Shown piece by piece: positions 1 through 6,488 of a stretch of 10,484 nt of DNA; within the stretch, counting starts at the first letter, position 1; the number at the start of each line of letters is the position of its first letter. Origin of the DNA: Spirochaetota bacterium (GTDB taxonomy: Bacteria; Spirochaetota; JAGLSM01); assembly GCA_023135745.1 (NCBI GenBank), contig JAGLSM010000035.1, forward strand, positions 1-10,484, read 5' to 3'. The translations under genes were made by a program, and so were the position numbers. A model generated the notes under the pieces. That model was not told the DNA's origin. It did not search any database and saw only the letters and a program-made list of their open reading frames with translations.

Positions 1-750
1 GATAATGGATCACTTGCCTGCGGTGATTCAGGTATGGGACGAATGCTTGAACCTGAAGATATTTTTAACCAATGTATGAATTTAATTAATTCTTCAAAAA
101 ACAAAAAAATAAAAAAAATCGTAATCACTGCAGGAGCTACTCGTCAGCCCATTGATGCGGTACGCTTCATATCCAATCCTTCTACGGGTAAGATGGGTTT
201 ATCCATCGCGGCTGAAGCAGAGAAGCATTTTGAAGAGGTTGTTGTTATTCACGGATATATTAGTGAAAAAAAAGAATCAGGTATTCGTTATGTGGAGGCA
301 ATGACAGCACAAGAGATGCTGGCTGCCATCCTAAAGGAGCTTGATAATACGGATGTGCTTGTTATGTCTGCCGCTGTTTCGGATTATTTTTATGAAAATC
401 CGGAAATGAATAAGATTAAAAAAGCTGATTCAGATGAGATAAATTTAAAATTAAGCAGAACTCCTGACATATTAAAAGAAACAATAAATCAACGAAAAAG
501 CGTATTTACTGTGGGATTTGCAATGGAAACAACAGATCTGGAAAAAAACGCGAAAAAGAAACTTGAAGAAAAGAAACTTGATATGATTCTTGCGAATCCT
601 CTCGATGAAGAAGGTGCAGGATTTGCTTCTGATACGAACAGGGTTGTAGTTTTAAAAAAAGACGGAAATAAGGAAGATTGGGAAAAACAGCCGAAGGAAT
701 CAATCGCGAGAAAACTAATTGCGCAAATTATTACTGACTATGATAAATAA
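1..750 (+). CDS. coaBC: CoaBC, bifunctional phosphopantothenoylcysteine decarboxylase/synthetase (C-terminal part; 5' end outside window)
   Basis: The reading frame is open from base 1, so the gene begins upstream. The first residues (LACGDSGMGRMLEPEDI) match the end of the flavin-dependent CoaC decarboxylase domain, and the rest is a complete CoaB synthetase domain. CoaB joins cysteine to 4'-phosphopantothenate using CTP, and CoaC then decarboxylates the product, in cytosolic coenzyme A synthesis. CoaB hallmarks are visible: the ITAGATRQPIDAVRFISNPS region with ISNPSTGKMG (nucleotide-binding loop and conserved Asn), AAVSDY followed by KIKK (the conserved lysine region), GFAMET, and the ANPLDEEGAGFASDTNRV stretch near the C terminus. 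The internal ATG at 34 falls inside conserved CoaC sequence and is not the true start. It ends 58 bases before amrB on the same strand. The identification is firm; the full length cannot be judged. Confidence 0.95.
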   Translation, partial: DNGSLACGDSGMGRMLEPEDIFNQCMNLINSSKNKKIKKIVITAGATRQPIDAVRFISNPSTGKMGLSIAAEAEKHFEEVVVIHGYISEKKESGIRYVEAMTAQEMLAAILKELDNTDVLVMSAAVSDYFYENPEMNKIKKADSDEINLKLSRTPDILKETINQRKSVFTVGFAMETTDLEKNAKKKLEEKKLDMILANPLDEEGAGFASDTNRVVVLKKDGNKEDWEKQPKESIARKLIAQIITDYDK

Positions 751-756
751 GTTCTG

Positions 757-783
757 TTCATAGATGCTTTTATGAAGTATAAT
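757..783 (+). promoter_or_regulatory. Possible sigma70-type promoter for amrB-amrA-kinase
   Basis: A perfect -10 hexamer, TATAAT, lies at 778-783. The best -35 candidate is TTCATA at 757-762, which matches four of six consensus bases with a short 15-base spacer. Transcription would start near 790, leaving a leader of about 20 bases that still contains the GAGGGG ribosome site (795-800) eight bases before the amrB ATG. The -10 is convincing and the -35 is weak. AT-rich DNA yields such hexamers by chance, and transcription from coaBC could also read through. Confidence 0.35.
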
Positions 784-808
784 TTTACCAAAATGAGGGG
801 TCATTTGT

Positions 809-1642
809 ATGCTGGATGTCAGAGAACCGGTTGTTGCCGGGATGTTTTATACTTCTAATGAAAAAGAATTGGCAAATGAGATTGATAGATATTTGGAGAA
901 TTCATCAGCAAAAAAAATAACTAAGGACATTTTTTGTATAATCGCGCCGCATGCGGGATACAGCTATTCGGGGGCTATAGCGGCAGCCGCGTATGCAAAT
1001 ATTGCAGGCAAGGAATACGACAATGTACTGCTTCTTGGTCCGTCGCATAGATGGTATTTTAAGGGAATATCTGTAGGAATGTATGATTCCTATGAAACTC
1101 CGCTTGGACGTATTCCGGTTGATAAAGAGGACGCGGACCGTCTGATTAAATCGACATCGATGTTTAATTTTGTACATAAAGCCCATGAATCTGAGCATTC
1201 GCTGGAAGTACAGCTTCCTTTTTTGCAAAGAACCCTGAAGAATGATTTTAAAATAATAAACATTCTTTTTGGAGCTGTGGATACTTCCCATGTTGAAGAT
1301 ATATCAGATATCCTTAAGGATTATATAGAATCAAGCGGCAAAAAGACTCTTATTGTTTGTTCAACGGATCTTTCGCATGATTACCCGTATAATGAATCAG
1401 TTAAGATGGACAAGATAATAGCCGGAAATGTGGAAAAACTGGATTATAAGACTCTTAATAAGAATATTGACAGTCATAAATGCGAGGCATGCGGACATTA
1501 TGGTCTGATGGTTGCTCTATCTCTTGCCGGAAAAAAGGGATATAAATCTTCACTGATAACAGAACTGAAGAATTCCGGAGACGTAACCAGGGATAAAATG
1601 TCAAGAATTGTCGGATATCTATCGGCTATCATATATTCATAA
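809..1642 (+). CDS. amrB: AmmeMemoRadiSam system protein B (MEMO1 family)
   Basis: This 277-residue protein has the full MEMO fold, which is related to class III extradiol (LigB-type) dioxygenases. The putative metal-site residues are present and nearly co-numbered with human MEMO1: His48 in IAPHAGYSYSG, His80 in GPSHRWY, Asp187 and His190 in STDLSHD, and Cys228 in CEACGHYG. In bacteria and archaea the family occurs with an AMMECR1 protein and a radical SAM enzyme, the AmmeMemoRadiSam set, whose exact reaction is not established to my knowledge. The start is supported by GAGGGG eight bases upstream. No signal peptide or membrane span is visible, so a cytosolic location is inferred. It is followed after 10 bases by amrA, consistent with joint action. 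No radical SAM gene is in the window. Confidence 0.92.
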   Translation: MLDVREPVVAGMFYTSNEKELANEIDRYLENSSAKKITKDIFCIIAPHAGYSYSGAIAAAAYANIAGKEYDNVLLLGPSHRWYFKGISVGMYDSYETPLGRIPVDKEDADRLIKSTSMFNFVHKAHESEHSLEVQLPFLQRTLKNDFKIINILFGAVDTSHVEDISDILKDYIESSGKKTLIVCSTDLSHDYPYNESVKMDKIIAGNVEKLDYKTLNKNIDSHKCEACGHYGLMVALSLAGKKGYKSSLITELKNSGDVTRDKMSRIVGYLSAIIYS

Positions 1643-1647
1643 AAGGA
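1641..1647 (+). promoter_or_regulatory. Ribosome binding site that decides the amrA start
   Basis: AAAAGGA overlaps the amrB stop codon and stands five bases before the ATG at 1653. The earlier in-frame ATG at 1608 lies inside amrB, has no comparable site, and would add 15 residues that resemble nothing in the family. The start at 1653 is therefore preferred. The overlap with the amrB stop suggests translational coupling. Confidence 0.6.
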
Positions 1648-1652
1648 ATAAA

Positions 1653-2195
1653 ATGCTAAGCAGTATCCAGAAAAAAAGCCTATGCCAAATGGCAAGGAAG
1701 AGTATCGCTTCCGAGCTTGATCTTCCCGTTGATAAATATGTTGTTTCAGATGATCCTCTGTTTAAAGAAAAAAGGGGGGCGTTTGTAACTCTGCATAAGC
1801 AGGGGCGGCTTAGGGGTTGTATTGGTTACATTGAAGCTGTGAAATCCATAAGGGAGACTATTGATGAAATGGCAAAATCTGCGGCCTTTTCTGATCCACG
1901 GTTTCCTCCGGTTACAAGGGATGAATTTGACTATCTTGATATTGAAATATCAATACTATCACCTATAACAGAGCTTGTATCAATCGAGGAGCTTGAAGTA
2001 GGCAAACATGGATTAATAATTACAAAGGGTTACAACAGAGGTTTGCTTCTGCCGCAGGTTGCGACGGAGCAGGGATGGGATAAAATAACTTTTTTAGAGC
2101 ATACCTGCTCTAAGGCGGGACTTAATCCTGATGCCTGGAAAAAAGGCGCCAAAATAGAAAAATTTTCAGCTGATGTATTTGGAGAAAAAGAATGA
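1653..2195 (+). CDS. amrA: AmmeMemoRadiSam system protein A (AMMECR1 domain)
   Basis: A 180-residue protein consisting of one AMMECR1 domain. The family signature LRGCIGY is at residues 53-59 and includes the invariant Cys56. It is preceded by GAFVTLHKQGR and followed by a conserved stretch around FSDPRFPPV and by LDIEISILSP, with LLLPQVA further on, all typical of the domain. AMMECR1 proteins occur from archaea to humans. In prokaryotes they accompany the MEMO protein and a radical SAM enzyme, and their molecular activity is unresolved. The start at 1653 is chosen over 1608 because of its ribosome site and because it removes an overlap with amrB. The stop overlaps the start of the downstream kinase by four bases (ATGA), so the three genes are probably translated as a unit. 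Confidence 0.92.
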   Translation: MLSSIQKKSLCQMARKSIASELDLPVDKYVVSDDPLFKEKRGAFVTLHKQGRLRGCIGYIEAVKSIRETIDEMAKSAAFSDPRFPPVTRDEFDYLDIEISILSPITELVSIEELEVGKHGLIITKGYNRGLLLPQVATEQGWDKITFLEHTCSKAGLNPDAWKKGAKIEKFSADVFGEKE

Positions 2196-3136
2196 TTTAT
2201 ACTGTAACTGCGAATCCCGCTATTGATGAAATTATTACTGTTGATCATCTCAAGAAAAATGGAGTTTCTGATATCAAATCGGTGGAGAAATATATTGGGG
2301 GAAAGGGTGTTAATACAGGCAGAGCCTTAAAATCCCTGTGTAAAAAATCAATGGTTCTTGTTTTACTTGCTTCTTCAGATAGAGATTTTGTAATGGATGA
2401 ATGTAAAAAAGAAGATCTAGAAATTCTGCCTTTTTGCTTTGAAGGGAATACACGAATTTCCAGGACAATAGTTTTCCAGAGTGACTGCTTTAATACTCAT
2501 CTTAAGGAGAAAGGGTACTTTAATGATAAAAAAGCTCCCGGGGAATTGAAAAAATATCTTCAGCAAAATCTTAAAGATGGAGATTATCTAATGCTTTCCG
2601 GGTCTTTGCCGGAAGGTCTGGATGAGTATTTTTATTCTGATCTGATTGAAGACGCTAAAAAGAAAAATGTCCTTACATTTCTTGATACAAGCGGGCTTGC
2701 TCTTGAGAAAGGTATTGAGTCTGTGCCGTTTTGCCTGAAGGTGAACCTTGATGAATTCATAGAGTTTTCCGAACAGAGTAAGACTGATGTCGCGGATTTT
2801 AAAATGACGGCCAAGGCTCTATTTAAATACGGAATATCTCTGATTATAATCACCATGGGATCTGAAGGCGCGGTTCTTTATGACGGAGAAAATTTTCATC
2901 ACGCCAGAGTCAAGCTTGAAAAAAACAATTTTGAGCAGAGTTATGGTGTCGGCAGCGGCGATTCATTTTTTGCCGGATTTGTCAGTGCAATGCAGGAGGA
3001 AAAGGATATTAAGGAATGTATGATAGATGCTACTGCCTGCGGAGCCGCAAACGCGCTGATGACCGGAAGCGCAAGATTTAATCTCGGAGATGTCAAATCA
3101 ATGATGGAAAATGTACAAATAAGCAAGGAAGTATGA
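2192..3136 (+). CDS. PfkB-family sugar kinase, 1-phosphofructokinase-like
   Basis: This 314-residue protein has the length and order of motifs of the 1-phosphofructokinase/tagatose-6-phosphate kinase (FruK/LacC) branch of the ribokinase superfamily: TVTANPAIDEIITVD at the N terminus, GGKGVNTGRAL (36-46) for sugar-phosphate binding, MLSGSLPEG, LKVNLDEF, and TMGSEGAVLYDG. It ends with the anion-hole/catalytic motif GVGSGDSFFAGF, in which Asp257 is the expected base. It would transfer the ATP phosphate to a phosphosugar in the cytosol. The motif reads GSGD rather than the usual GAGD, a mild change. Its ATG overlaps the amrA stop, and GGAG stands seven bases upstream. No PTS fructose gene or sugar regulator lies beside it, so the substrate is not settled by context. 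It could serve as the general 6-phosphofructokinase or as a kinase for another phosphosugar. Confidence 0.82.
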   Translation: MIYTVTANPAIDEIITVDHLKKNGVSDIKSVEKYIGGKGVNTGRALKSLCKKSMVLVLLASSDRDFVMDECKKEDLEILPFCFEGNTRISRTIVFQSDCFNTHLKEKGYFNDKKAPGELKKYLQQNLKDGDYLMLSGSLPEGLDEYFYSDLIEDAKKKNVLTFLDTSGLALEKGIESVPFCLKVNLDEFIEFSEQSKTDVADFKMTAKALFKYGISLIIITMGSEGAVLYDGENFHHARVKLEKNNFEQSYGVGSGDSFFAGFVSAMQEEKDIKECMIDATACGAANALMTGSARFNLGDVKSMMENVQISKEV

Positions 3137-3169
3137 ATCAGATAAAATTATGATTTAAGGAGATATAGA

Positions 3170-3460
3170 ATGAATAAGATAAATGCTCTTGCCTTTTCTT
3201 TATCGGTTGCAATTGTACATGGGCTTATTCTATTGATACTGTCAATATGGAATTCGATAACAAATTTTGGAACAAAACTTCTTGATATTTTTAGTTCAGT
3301 ACATCCGAATGTTTTCAAAAAGGTTGACGGCTCTATTTTTGAAAATATTGATTTTATACTTGTCAATACAGTTTACGCTCTTATTGACGGATTTATTATA
3401 GGATACAGTATTGCTGTTCTTTATAACTTTTTTATTAAAAAATTCAGCAAGGATACTTAA
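3170..3460 (+). CDS. Small two-span membrane protein of the 'bacteriophage holin'-labelled type
   Basis: A 96-residue protein with a strong ribosome site (AAGGAG at 3157-3162, seven bases before ATG). Two hydrophobic segments, about residues 6-32 and 66-88, flank a polar loop. The second segment contains ALIDGFIIGYSIAVLYNFF. A similar ending (DGF-IGG-FAWLYN, as I recall it) is found in a widespread family of small proteins that databases often name 'bacteriophage holin'. No phage gene is nearby, so I read it as a small chromosomal inner-membrane protein of unknown role. It lies 33 bases after the kinase and 23 bases before the OmpA-family gene, so co-transcription with either is plausible. 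That it is a real gene is well supported; its function is unknown. Confidence 0.75.
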   Translation: MNKINALAFSLSVAIVHGLILLILSIWNSITNFGTKLLDIFSSVHPNVFKKVDGSIFENIDFILVNTVYALIDGFIIGYSIAVLYNFFIKKFSKDT

Positions 3461-3483
3461 AATTTATCGTATAAAGGTCAGAC

Positions 3484-4845
3484 ATGGAAAATGAAAATAT
3501 GCGTTCAATTTTTAGTTTTAGAATAAAGCTTAAAAGTTCATGGAATCTATTTATTTTTTATTCATTTATTGCTCTTTTATTAACAATAAAATTTTCGTCA
3601 AATATATATCCAATTAAATTCAGATGGGCGGTGGAAAAAGGAGCCAAGTATAAGGTTGTTTCCTATGTCTATGAAAAGAAATTCCGTAATTCAGTTTACG
3701 CGGGCACAGTTGAGCTTAGAAATAAAGCTGTGCTTACAACAACAGGAGTAAAAAAGAATTCAGGATTTTATGAAGGGGACTTCTACTATTATGAAAGGGA
3801 TCTGGATAGAAAAATCCCCTTTCACTTGAAACAAATTTATCCGACTAAATTCTGGAGAGATTCACTTGGCCGTTTTACAATTGACAGGAAGTTTTATATG
3901 CCGGTTGTCAGGGATGTTCCTGTCTTTCCGAAAAAGGATATCAAACCCGGTTATATGTGGCACGCAAAGGGGATGGAAGTCCATGACCTTAAACAGTATG
4001 GACTCAAGGACGCCTATTCAATCCCCATTGACGCAAGGTACATATATGTAGGTAATGAAAAAATAAACGGCAGGAATATTGCGAAATTTTCAATTAATTA
4101 CATTATATCACATAAAGGTAAGGCTAATATTAAGTCCTACCTGGCAAAATTCAATAAATTCCTTATGAAATACAGAAGAAATCCGGGTCTTTTTAAATAC
4201 TACAAGAAGATGCTGGGAAATAGGCTCAGGCGGCTGAAAATGGCTCCCAAGAGAATTCTTGGAGCATGTAATCAGCTTTATTATTGGGATATAGAGGCGC
4301 GCCTGCCTTTGAAAATGACAGAAGATTTTCATTTTATTTTTCATCTTTACAATGGGGATGTTCATGAATATAAGGGGATTTCAAAAGCTGTTTTTAAAAA
4401 AGTAAATCCGATGAAAAAGCATGAAACTGATAAAATAGTAAAAAAACTGAGGAAGAAGAAATTCAAGGGAATCGGCATAAAAAAAGATAAAAGAGGTATT
4501 ATCCTTGTGTTTAAGGATATTCTCTTTGGTTTTGATAAACATAACCTTTCAAAAAAAGCAGTGAAAAACATGAAGGGGATAGTGAAAATTCTCAAAAAAT
4601 ATTCCGGGTACGACATAAGGGTAGAGGGCCATACAGACAGCATCGGCACTGAAAAGTATAATATGCTTCTTTCAAACAAAAGGGCAAACTCTGTATCAGC
4701 ATTAATAGCCAAACTTCTCGGGATTAGTCCAAAAAAAGTATCATGGATCGGATTCGGTCAGCATAAACCGATTGACACAAATAAAACTAAAAAAGGCCGT
4801 CAAAAAAATAGACGTGTTGAGGTAATAATACTTACCAACGAATAA
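3484..4845 (+). CDS. OmpA-family protein with an unrecognised N-terminal domain
   Basis: A 453-residue protein. A hydrophobic segment at about residues 19-38 follows a charged start and acts as a signal peptide or membrane anchor. Residues 40-330 form a Lys/Tyr-rich domain I cannot name, with a block reading RDVPVFPKKDIKPGYMWHAKG. From about 335 onward there is a complete OmpA C-terminal (peptidoglycan-binding) domain: ILFGFDKHNLSKKAV, then EGHTDSIGTEKYNMLLSNKRA with Asp385 and Arg400, which have the spacing of the diaminopimelate-binding Asp/Arg pair of OmpA, then GFGQHKPI and GRQKNRRVEVII. It probably links an envelope structure to the cell wall in the periplasm. AAAGG lies upstream of the ATG. 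The N-terminal block recalls spirochaete OmpA-family proteins, but only from memory. It converges with the - strand gene that ends 14 bases away. Confidence 0.85.
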   Translation: MENENMRSIFSFRIKLKSSWNLFIFYSFIALLLTIKFSSNIYPIKFRWAVEKGAKYKVVSYVYEKKFRNSVYAGTVELRNKAVLTTTGVKKNSGFYEGDFYYYERDLDRKIPFHLKQIYPTKFWRDSLGRFTIDRKFYMPVVRDVPVFPKKDIKPGYMWHAKGMEVHDLKQYGLKDAYSIPIDARYIYVGNEKINGRNIAKFSINYIISHKGKANIKSYLAKFNKFLMKYRRNPGLFKYYKKMLGNRLRRLKMAPKRILGACNQLYYWDIEARLPLKMTEDFHFIFHLYNGDVHEYKGISKAVFKKVNPMKKHETDKIVKKLRKKKFKGIGIKKDKRGIILVFKDILFGFDKHNLSKKAVKNMKGIVKILKKYSGYDIRVEGHTDSIGTEKYNMLLSNKRANSVSALIAKLLGISPKKVSWIGFGQHKPIDTNKTKKGRQKNRRVEVIILTNE

Positions 4846-4859
4846 TTCATATTCATGAC

Positions 4860-5801
4860 CTATTTTTGTTTTTTTATTGCTTGTTTGACGTTTTTTTTAA
4901 CTTCAAGACTCTTTTTTAAATCATCAAACATACTCTTAAAGAAATTCTGGTTGAGTTGGTTATTTCCGGAGGGTATGATTACCAGTTTTATTTTATCAGA
5001 GAGCTTCTTGATTGTAAAATACTTGAGCATAGAAGGGTAGTCCCGGATTAGCTTCGCTATATCCTTGAGTTCATTAATTTTTTGGTTTGCAACAAACTTA
5101 TCCATGGCAATTTTATTTTTTCTGGAATAATATATCCGGGTTTCATTTAAGAGGTTAGCCTGAAGTTGATTTATTGTGTTTCTTATTACCATATATTTTT
5201 TCATATCCGGGAGAAAGACGGTGAATATCTGAAGATTGTCAAAGCTCATTTTATATTTTTTAAATACTGAGTTTATGGAAGTCTTTAATTGATTTAATAC
5301 TCGCACGGATACAAGATTTTTTGAATCAGGAAATCTTTTTGTTTTTATGGAATCATTGATTTTATTTGCCAGTGAATTCATTAAAATATTTTTGGACTTT
5401 TCAGTTATAAGTTTCATTAATTTTTTGAGGTTAGTAATTCCTTTTTTAGCGAGCTGGACTGTGTTTTCTACTGATATAGTAAAATCAATAGATATATTTA
5501 ATTTGATTTTAAAATTTTCAGAGTCTTTTATCATTGGCAGCTTTACGACCGGCAGAGAATAAACTATAGGCACAGTAAAGGATTGTTTGCCTAATGGATA
5601 AGTGTAAACCGTTATGTCGCCGGGTATGAGTTTCTGCCATGTCCAGTTATATTTTTCCGGCAGCGCGGGATCGGGTAAAAGACCTGAGAGTCTGGAGTAG
5701 ATCATAGATGCGTTTCCGGGTAAGACGGATACTTTTCCAAAATAAAAACCGAGAGATCCGAGAATTATAAGGATAATAATAAAAAAGATTATTTTTTTCA
5801 T
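4860..5801 (-). CDS. Membrane-anchored SPFH/prohibitin-like protein
   Basis: A 313-residue protein whose N terminus (MKKIIFFIIILIILGSLGF) is a single signal anchor. It has no cleavage-like site, so the body probably faces the periplasm. The layout follows SPFH/Band 7 proteins: a short beta region, then FKIKLNISIDFTISVE, a helical middle, a long charged helix (around NETRIYYSRKNKIAMDKFV), and an ending MLKYFTIKKLSDKIKLVIIPSG (residues about 258-279) that closely mirrors the HflC/prohibitin C-terminal signature. A lysine-rich tail follows. I could not recognise a specific family. Such proteins form membrane scaffolds or regulate proteases; this role is inferred. An in-frame ATG at 5816 is possible but has AAAGAG directly abutting it; the start at 5801 gives the canonical MKK anchor. 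Transcription is probably from its own promoter at 5838-5866. Confidence 0.65.
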   Translation of the reverse strand: MKKIIFFIIILIILGSLGFYFGKVSVLPGNASMIYSRLSGLLPDPALPEKYNWTWQKLIPGDITVYTYPLGKQSFTVPIVYSLPVVKLPMIKDSENFKIKLNISIDFTISVENTVQLAKKGITNLKKLMKLITEKSKNILMNSLANKINDSIKTKRFPDSKNLVSVRVLNQLKTSINSVFKKYKMSFDNLQIFTVFLPDMKKYMVIRNTINQLQANLLNETRIYYSRKNKIAMDKFVANQKINELKDIAKLIRDYPSMLKYFTIKKLSDKIKLVIIPSGNNQLNQNFFKSMFDDLKKSLEVKKNVKQAIKKQK

Positions 5802-5837
5802 ACAAAGAATTTCCATCTCTTTTTTTAGGATTATGTT

Positions 5838-5866
5838 AGTATATTCAGTCTATACTGATATGTCAA
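5838..5866 (-). promoter_or_regulatory. Near-consensus sigma70 promoter for the SPFH-like gene
   Basis: On the - strand TTGACA (5866-5861) is followed by exactly 17 bases and then TATACT (5843-5838), one mismatch from the ideal -10. The start of transcription is expected near 5831, giving a leader of about 30 bases to the ATG at 5801. The -10 forms half of an inverted repeat (AGTATA at 5838-5843 and TATACT at 5851-5856, with a 7-base centre), which could be an operator. This is the strongest promoter-like sequence seen in the window. Confidence 0.7.
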
Positions 5867-5915
5867 ATAAATACAAGTTTTTTAATATTTACCTTTATAA
5901 ATGCTTTATAATTAA

Positions 5916-6479
5916 ATGAGTAAGGCTTATCTTTATTTTATGAAAACGGGTATTACAGGATTAACAGATTATCAATTTAAGGTTCTGAACTGGTCATTAT
6001 TGTACAGACTTAAAAAAATAGACTTTTTTTTATTCGGGATTTTTATTTCCGCGATTTCAGCATTTATTTTCCGTGAAAATTTTAATATGAATTCTGCCGA
6101 TCTGAGTAAATTTTCTGTTGCTGTTCTTGTTTTTATGGTTATACCCATCAATAGATTTGCTTATATTCTTTCAGGCAGAGGCAGTATAAGCAGGAAGAGA
6201 TTAATTCAGGCTGTTGGGCTTTTGAGTTCTATGGGTGATATATCAATTATGCCCTTTTGTTTAAAAACAGGGATTCCGTTTCATGTTTTTTCTTCGGCTT
6301 TTGAGGAATCATTAGCAGAGAGTTATAATCTTGGTTATATAAATGTTCGTGATTATAAGGCTGTTGTAATAGATAATCCGCTTGAAAAGGGGCAATGTCC
6401 CGTTTGTAAAGCTGTCATATCCGAAAATATGGCCTTTCAAAAGGTCTGCAGTTTCTGTGACACTGTTTTTTTTATATAA
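5916..6479 (+). CDS. Membrane protein with winged-helix-like segment and C-terminal zinc ribbon (first of a pair)
   Basis: A 187-residue protein not recognised as a named family. Two hydrophobic segments (about 36-52 and 66-85) are followed by a roughly 60-residue segment that fits a winged helix (LIQAVGLLSSMGDISIMPF, then a helix ending SYNLGYINV). A zinc ribbon closes the protein, with CPVC at 161-164 and CSFC at 178-181. The next gene has the same order of parts, and the segment LLSSMGDISIMPFCLKTGIP aligns with HLSSIDKSTVNKISVKTGFS there, so they look like diverged tandem paralogues. The helix-wing and zinc ribbon probably face the cytosol. No Shine-Dalgarno site precedes the ATG at 5916; Met9 (5940) is an alternative start with AAGG 14 bases upstream. 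The gene diverges from the SPFH-like gene. Confidence 0.7.
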   Translation: MSKAYLYFMKTGITGLTDYQFKVLNWSLLYRLKKIDFFLFGIFISAISAFIFRENFNMNSADLSKFSVAVLVFMVIPINRFAYILSGRGSISRKRLIQAVGLLSSMGDISIMPFCLKTGIPFHVFSSAFEESLAESYNLGYINVRDYKAVVIDNPLEKGQCPVCKAVISENMAFQKVCSFCDTVFFI

Positions 6480-6488
6480 GGGTATCAT

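Noticed and set aside
34..36. ATG at 34 as the start of the first gene
   Set aside because: The frame is open from base 1 and the residues before it (DNGSLACGDSG) are conserved CoaC sequence, so the gene is cut by the window edge.
905..1291. Open - strand frame of 128 codons opposite amrB
   Set aside because: It is antisense to a conserved gene, and its arginine/cysteine-rich product has no recognisable motif. The other - strand frames opposite coaBC, amrA, the kinase, the OmpA-family gene and metG are rejected for the same reason.
1608..1652. Longer amrA start at 1608
   Set aside because: It lies inside amrB without a ribosome site; the start at 1653 has AAAAGGA five bases upstream.
3170..3460. 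A prophage or lysis cassette suggested by the holin-like protein
   Set aside because: No endolysin, integrase, tail or other phage gene is in the window, and the neighbours are housekeeping and envelope genes.
4840..4870. Inverted repeat GAATA-ATTCA-TATTC plus T-rich DNA between the convergent genes as a terminator
   Set aside because: The stem is only five A/T-rich pairs, too weak to call, although some termination in this 14-base gap is expected.
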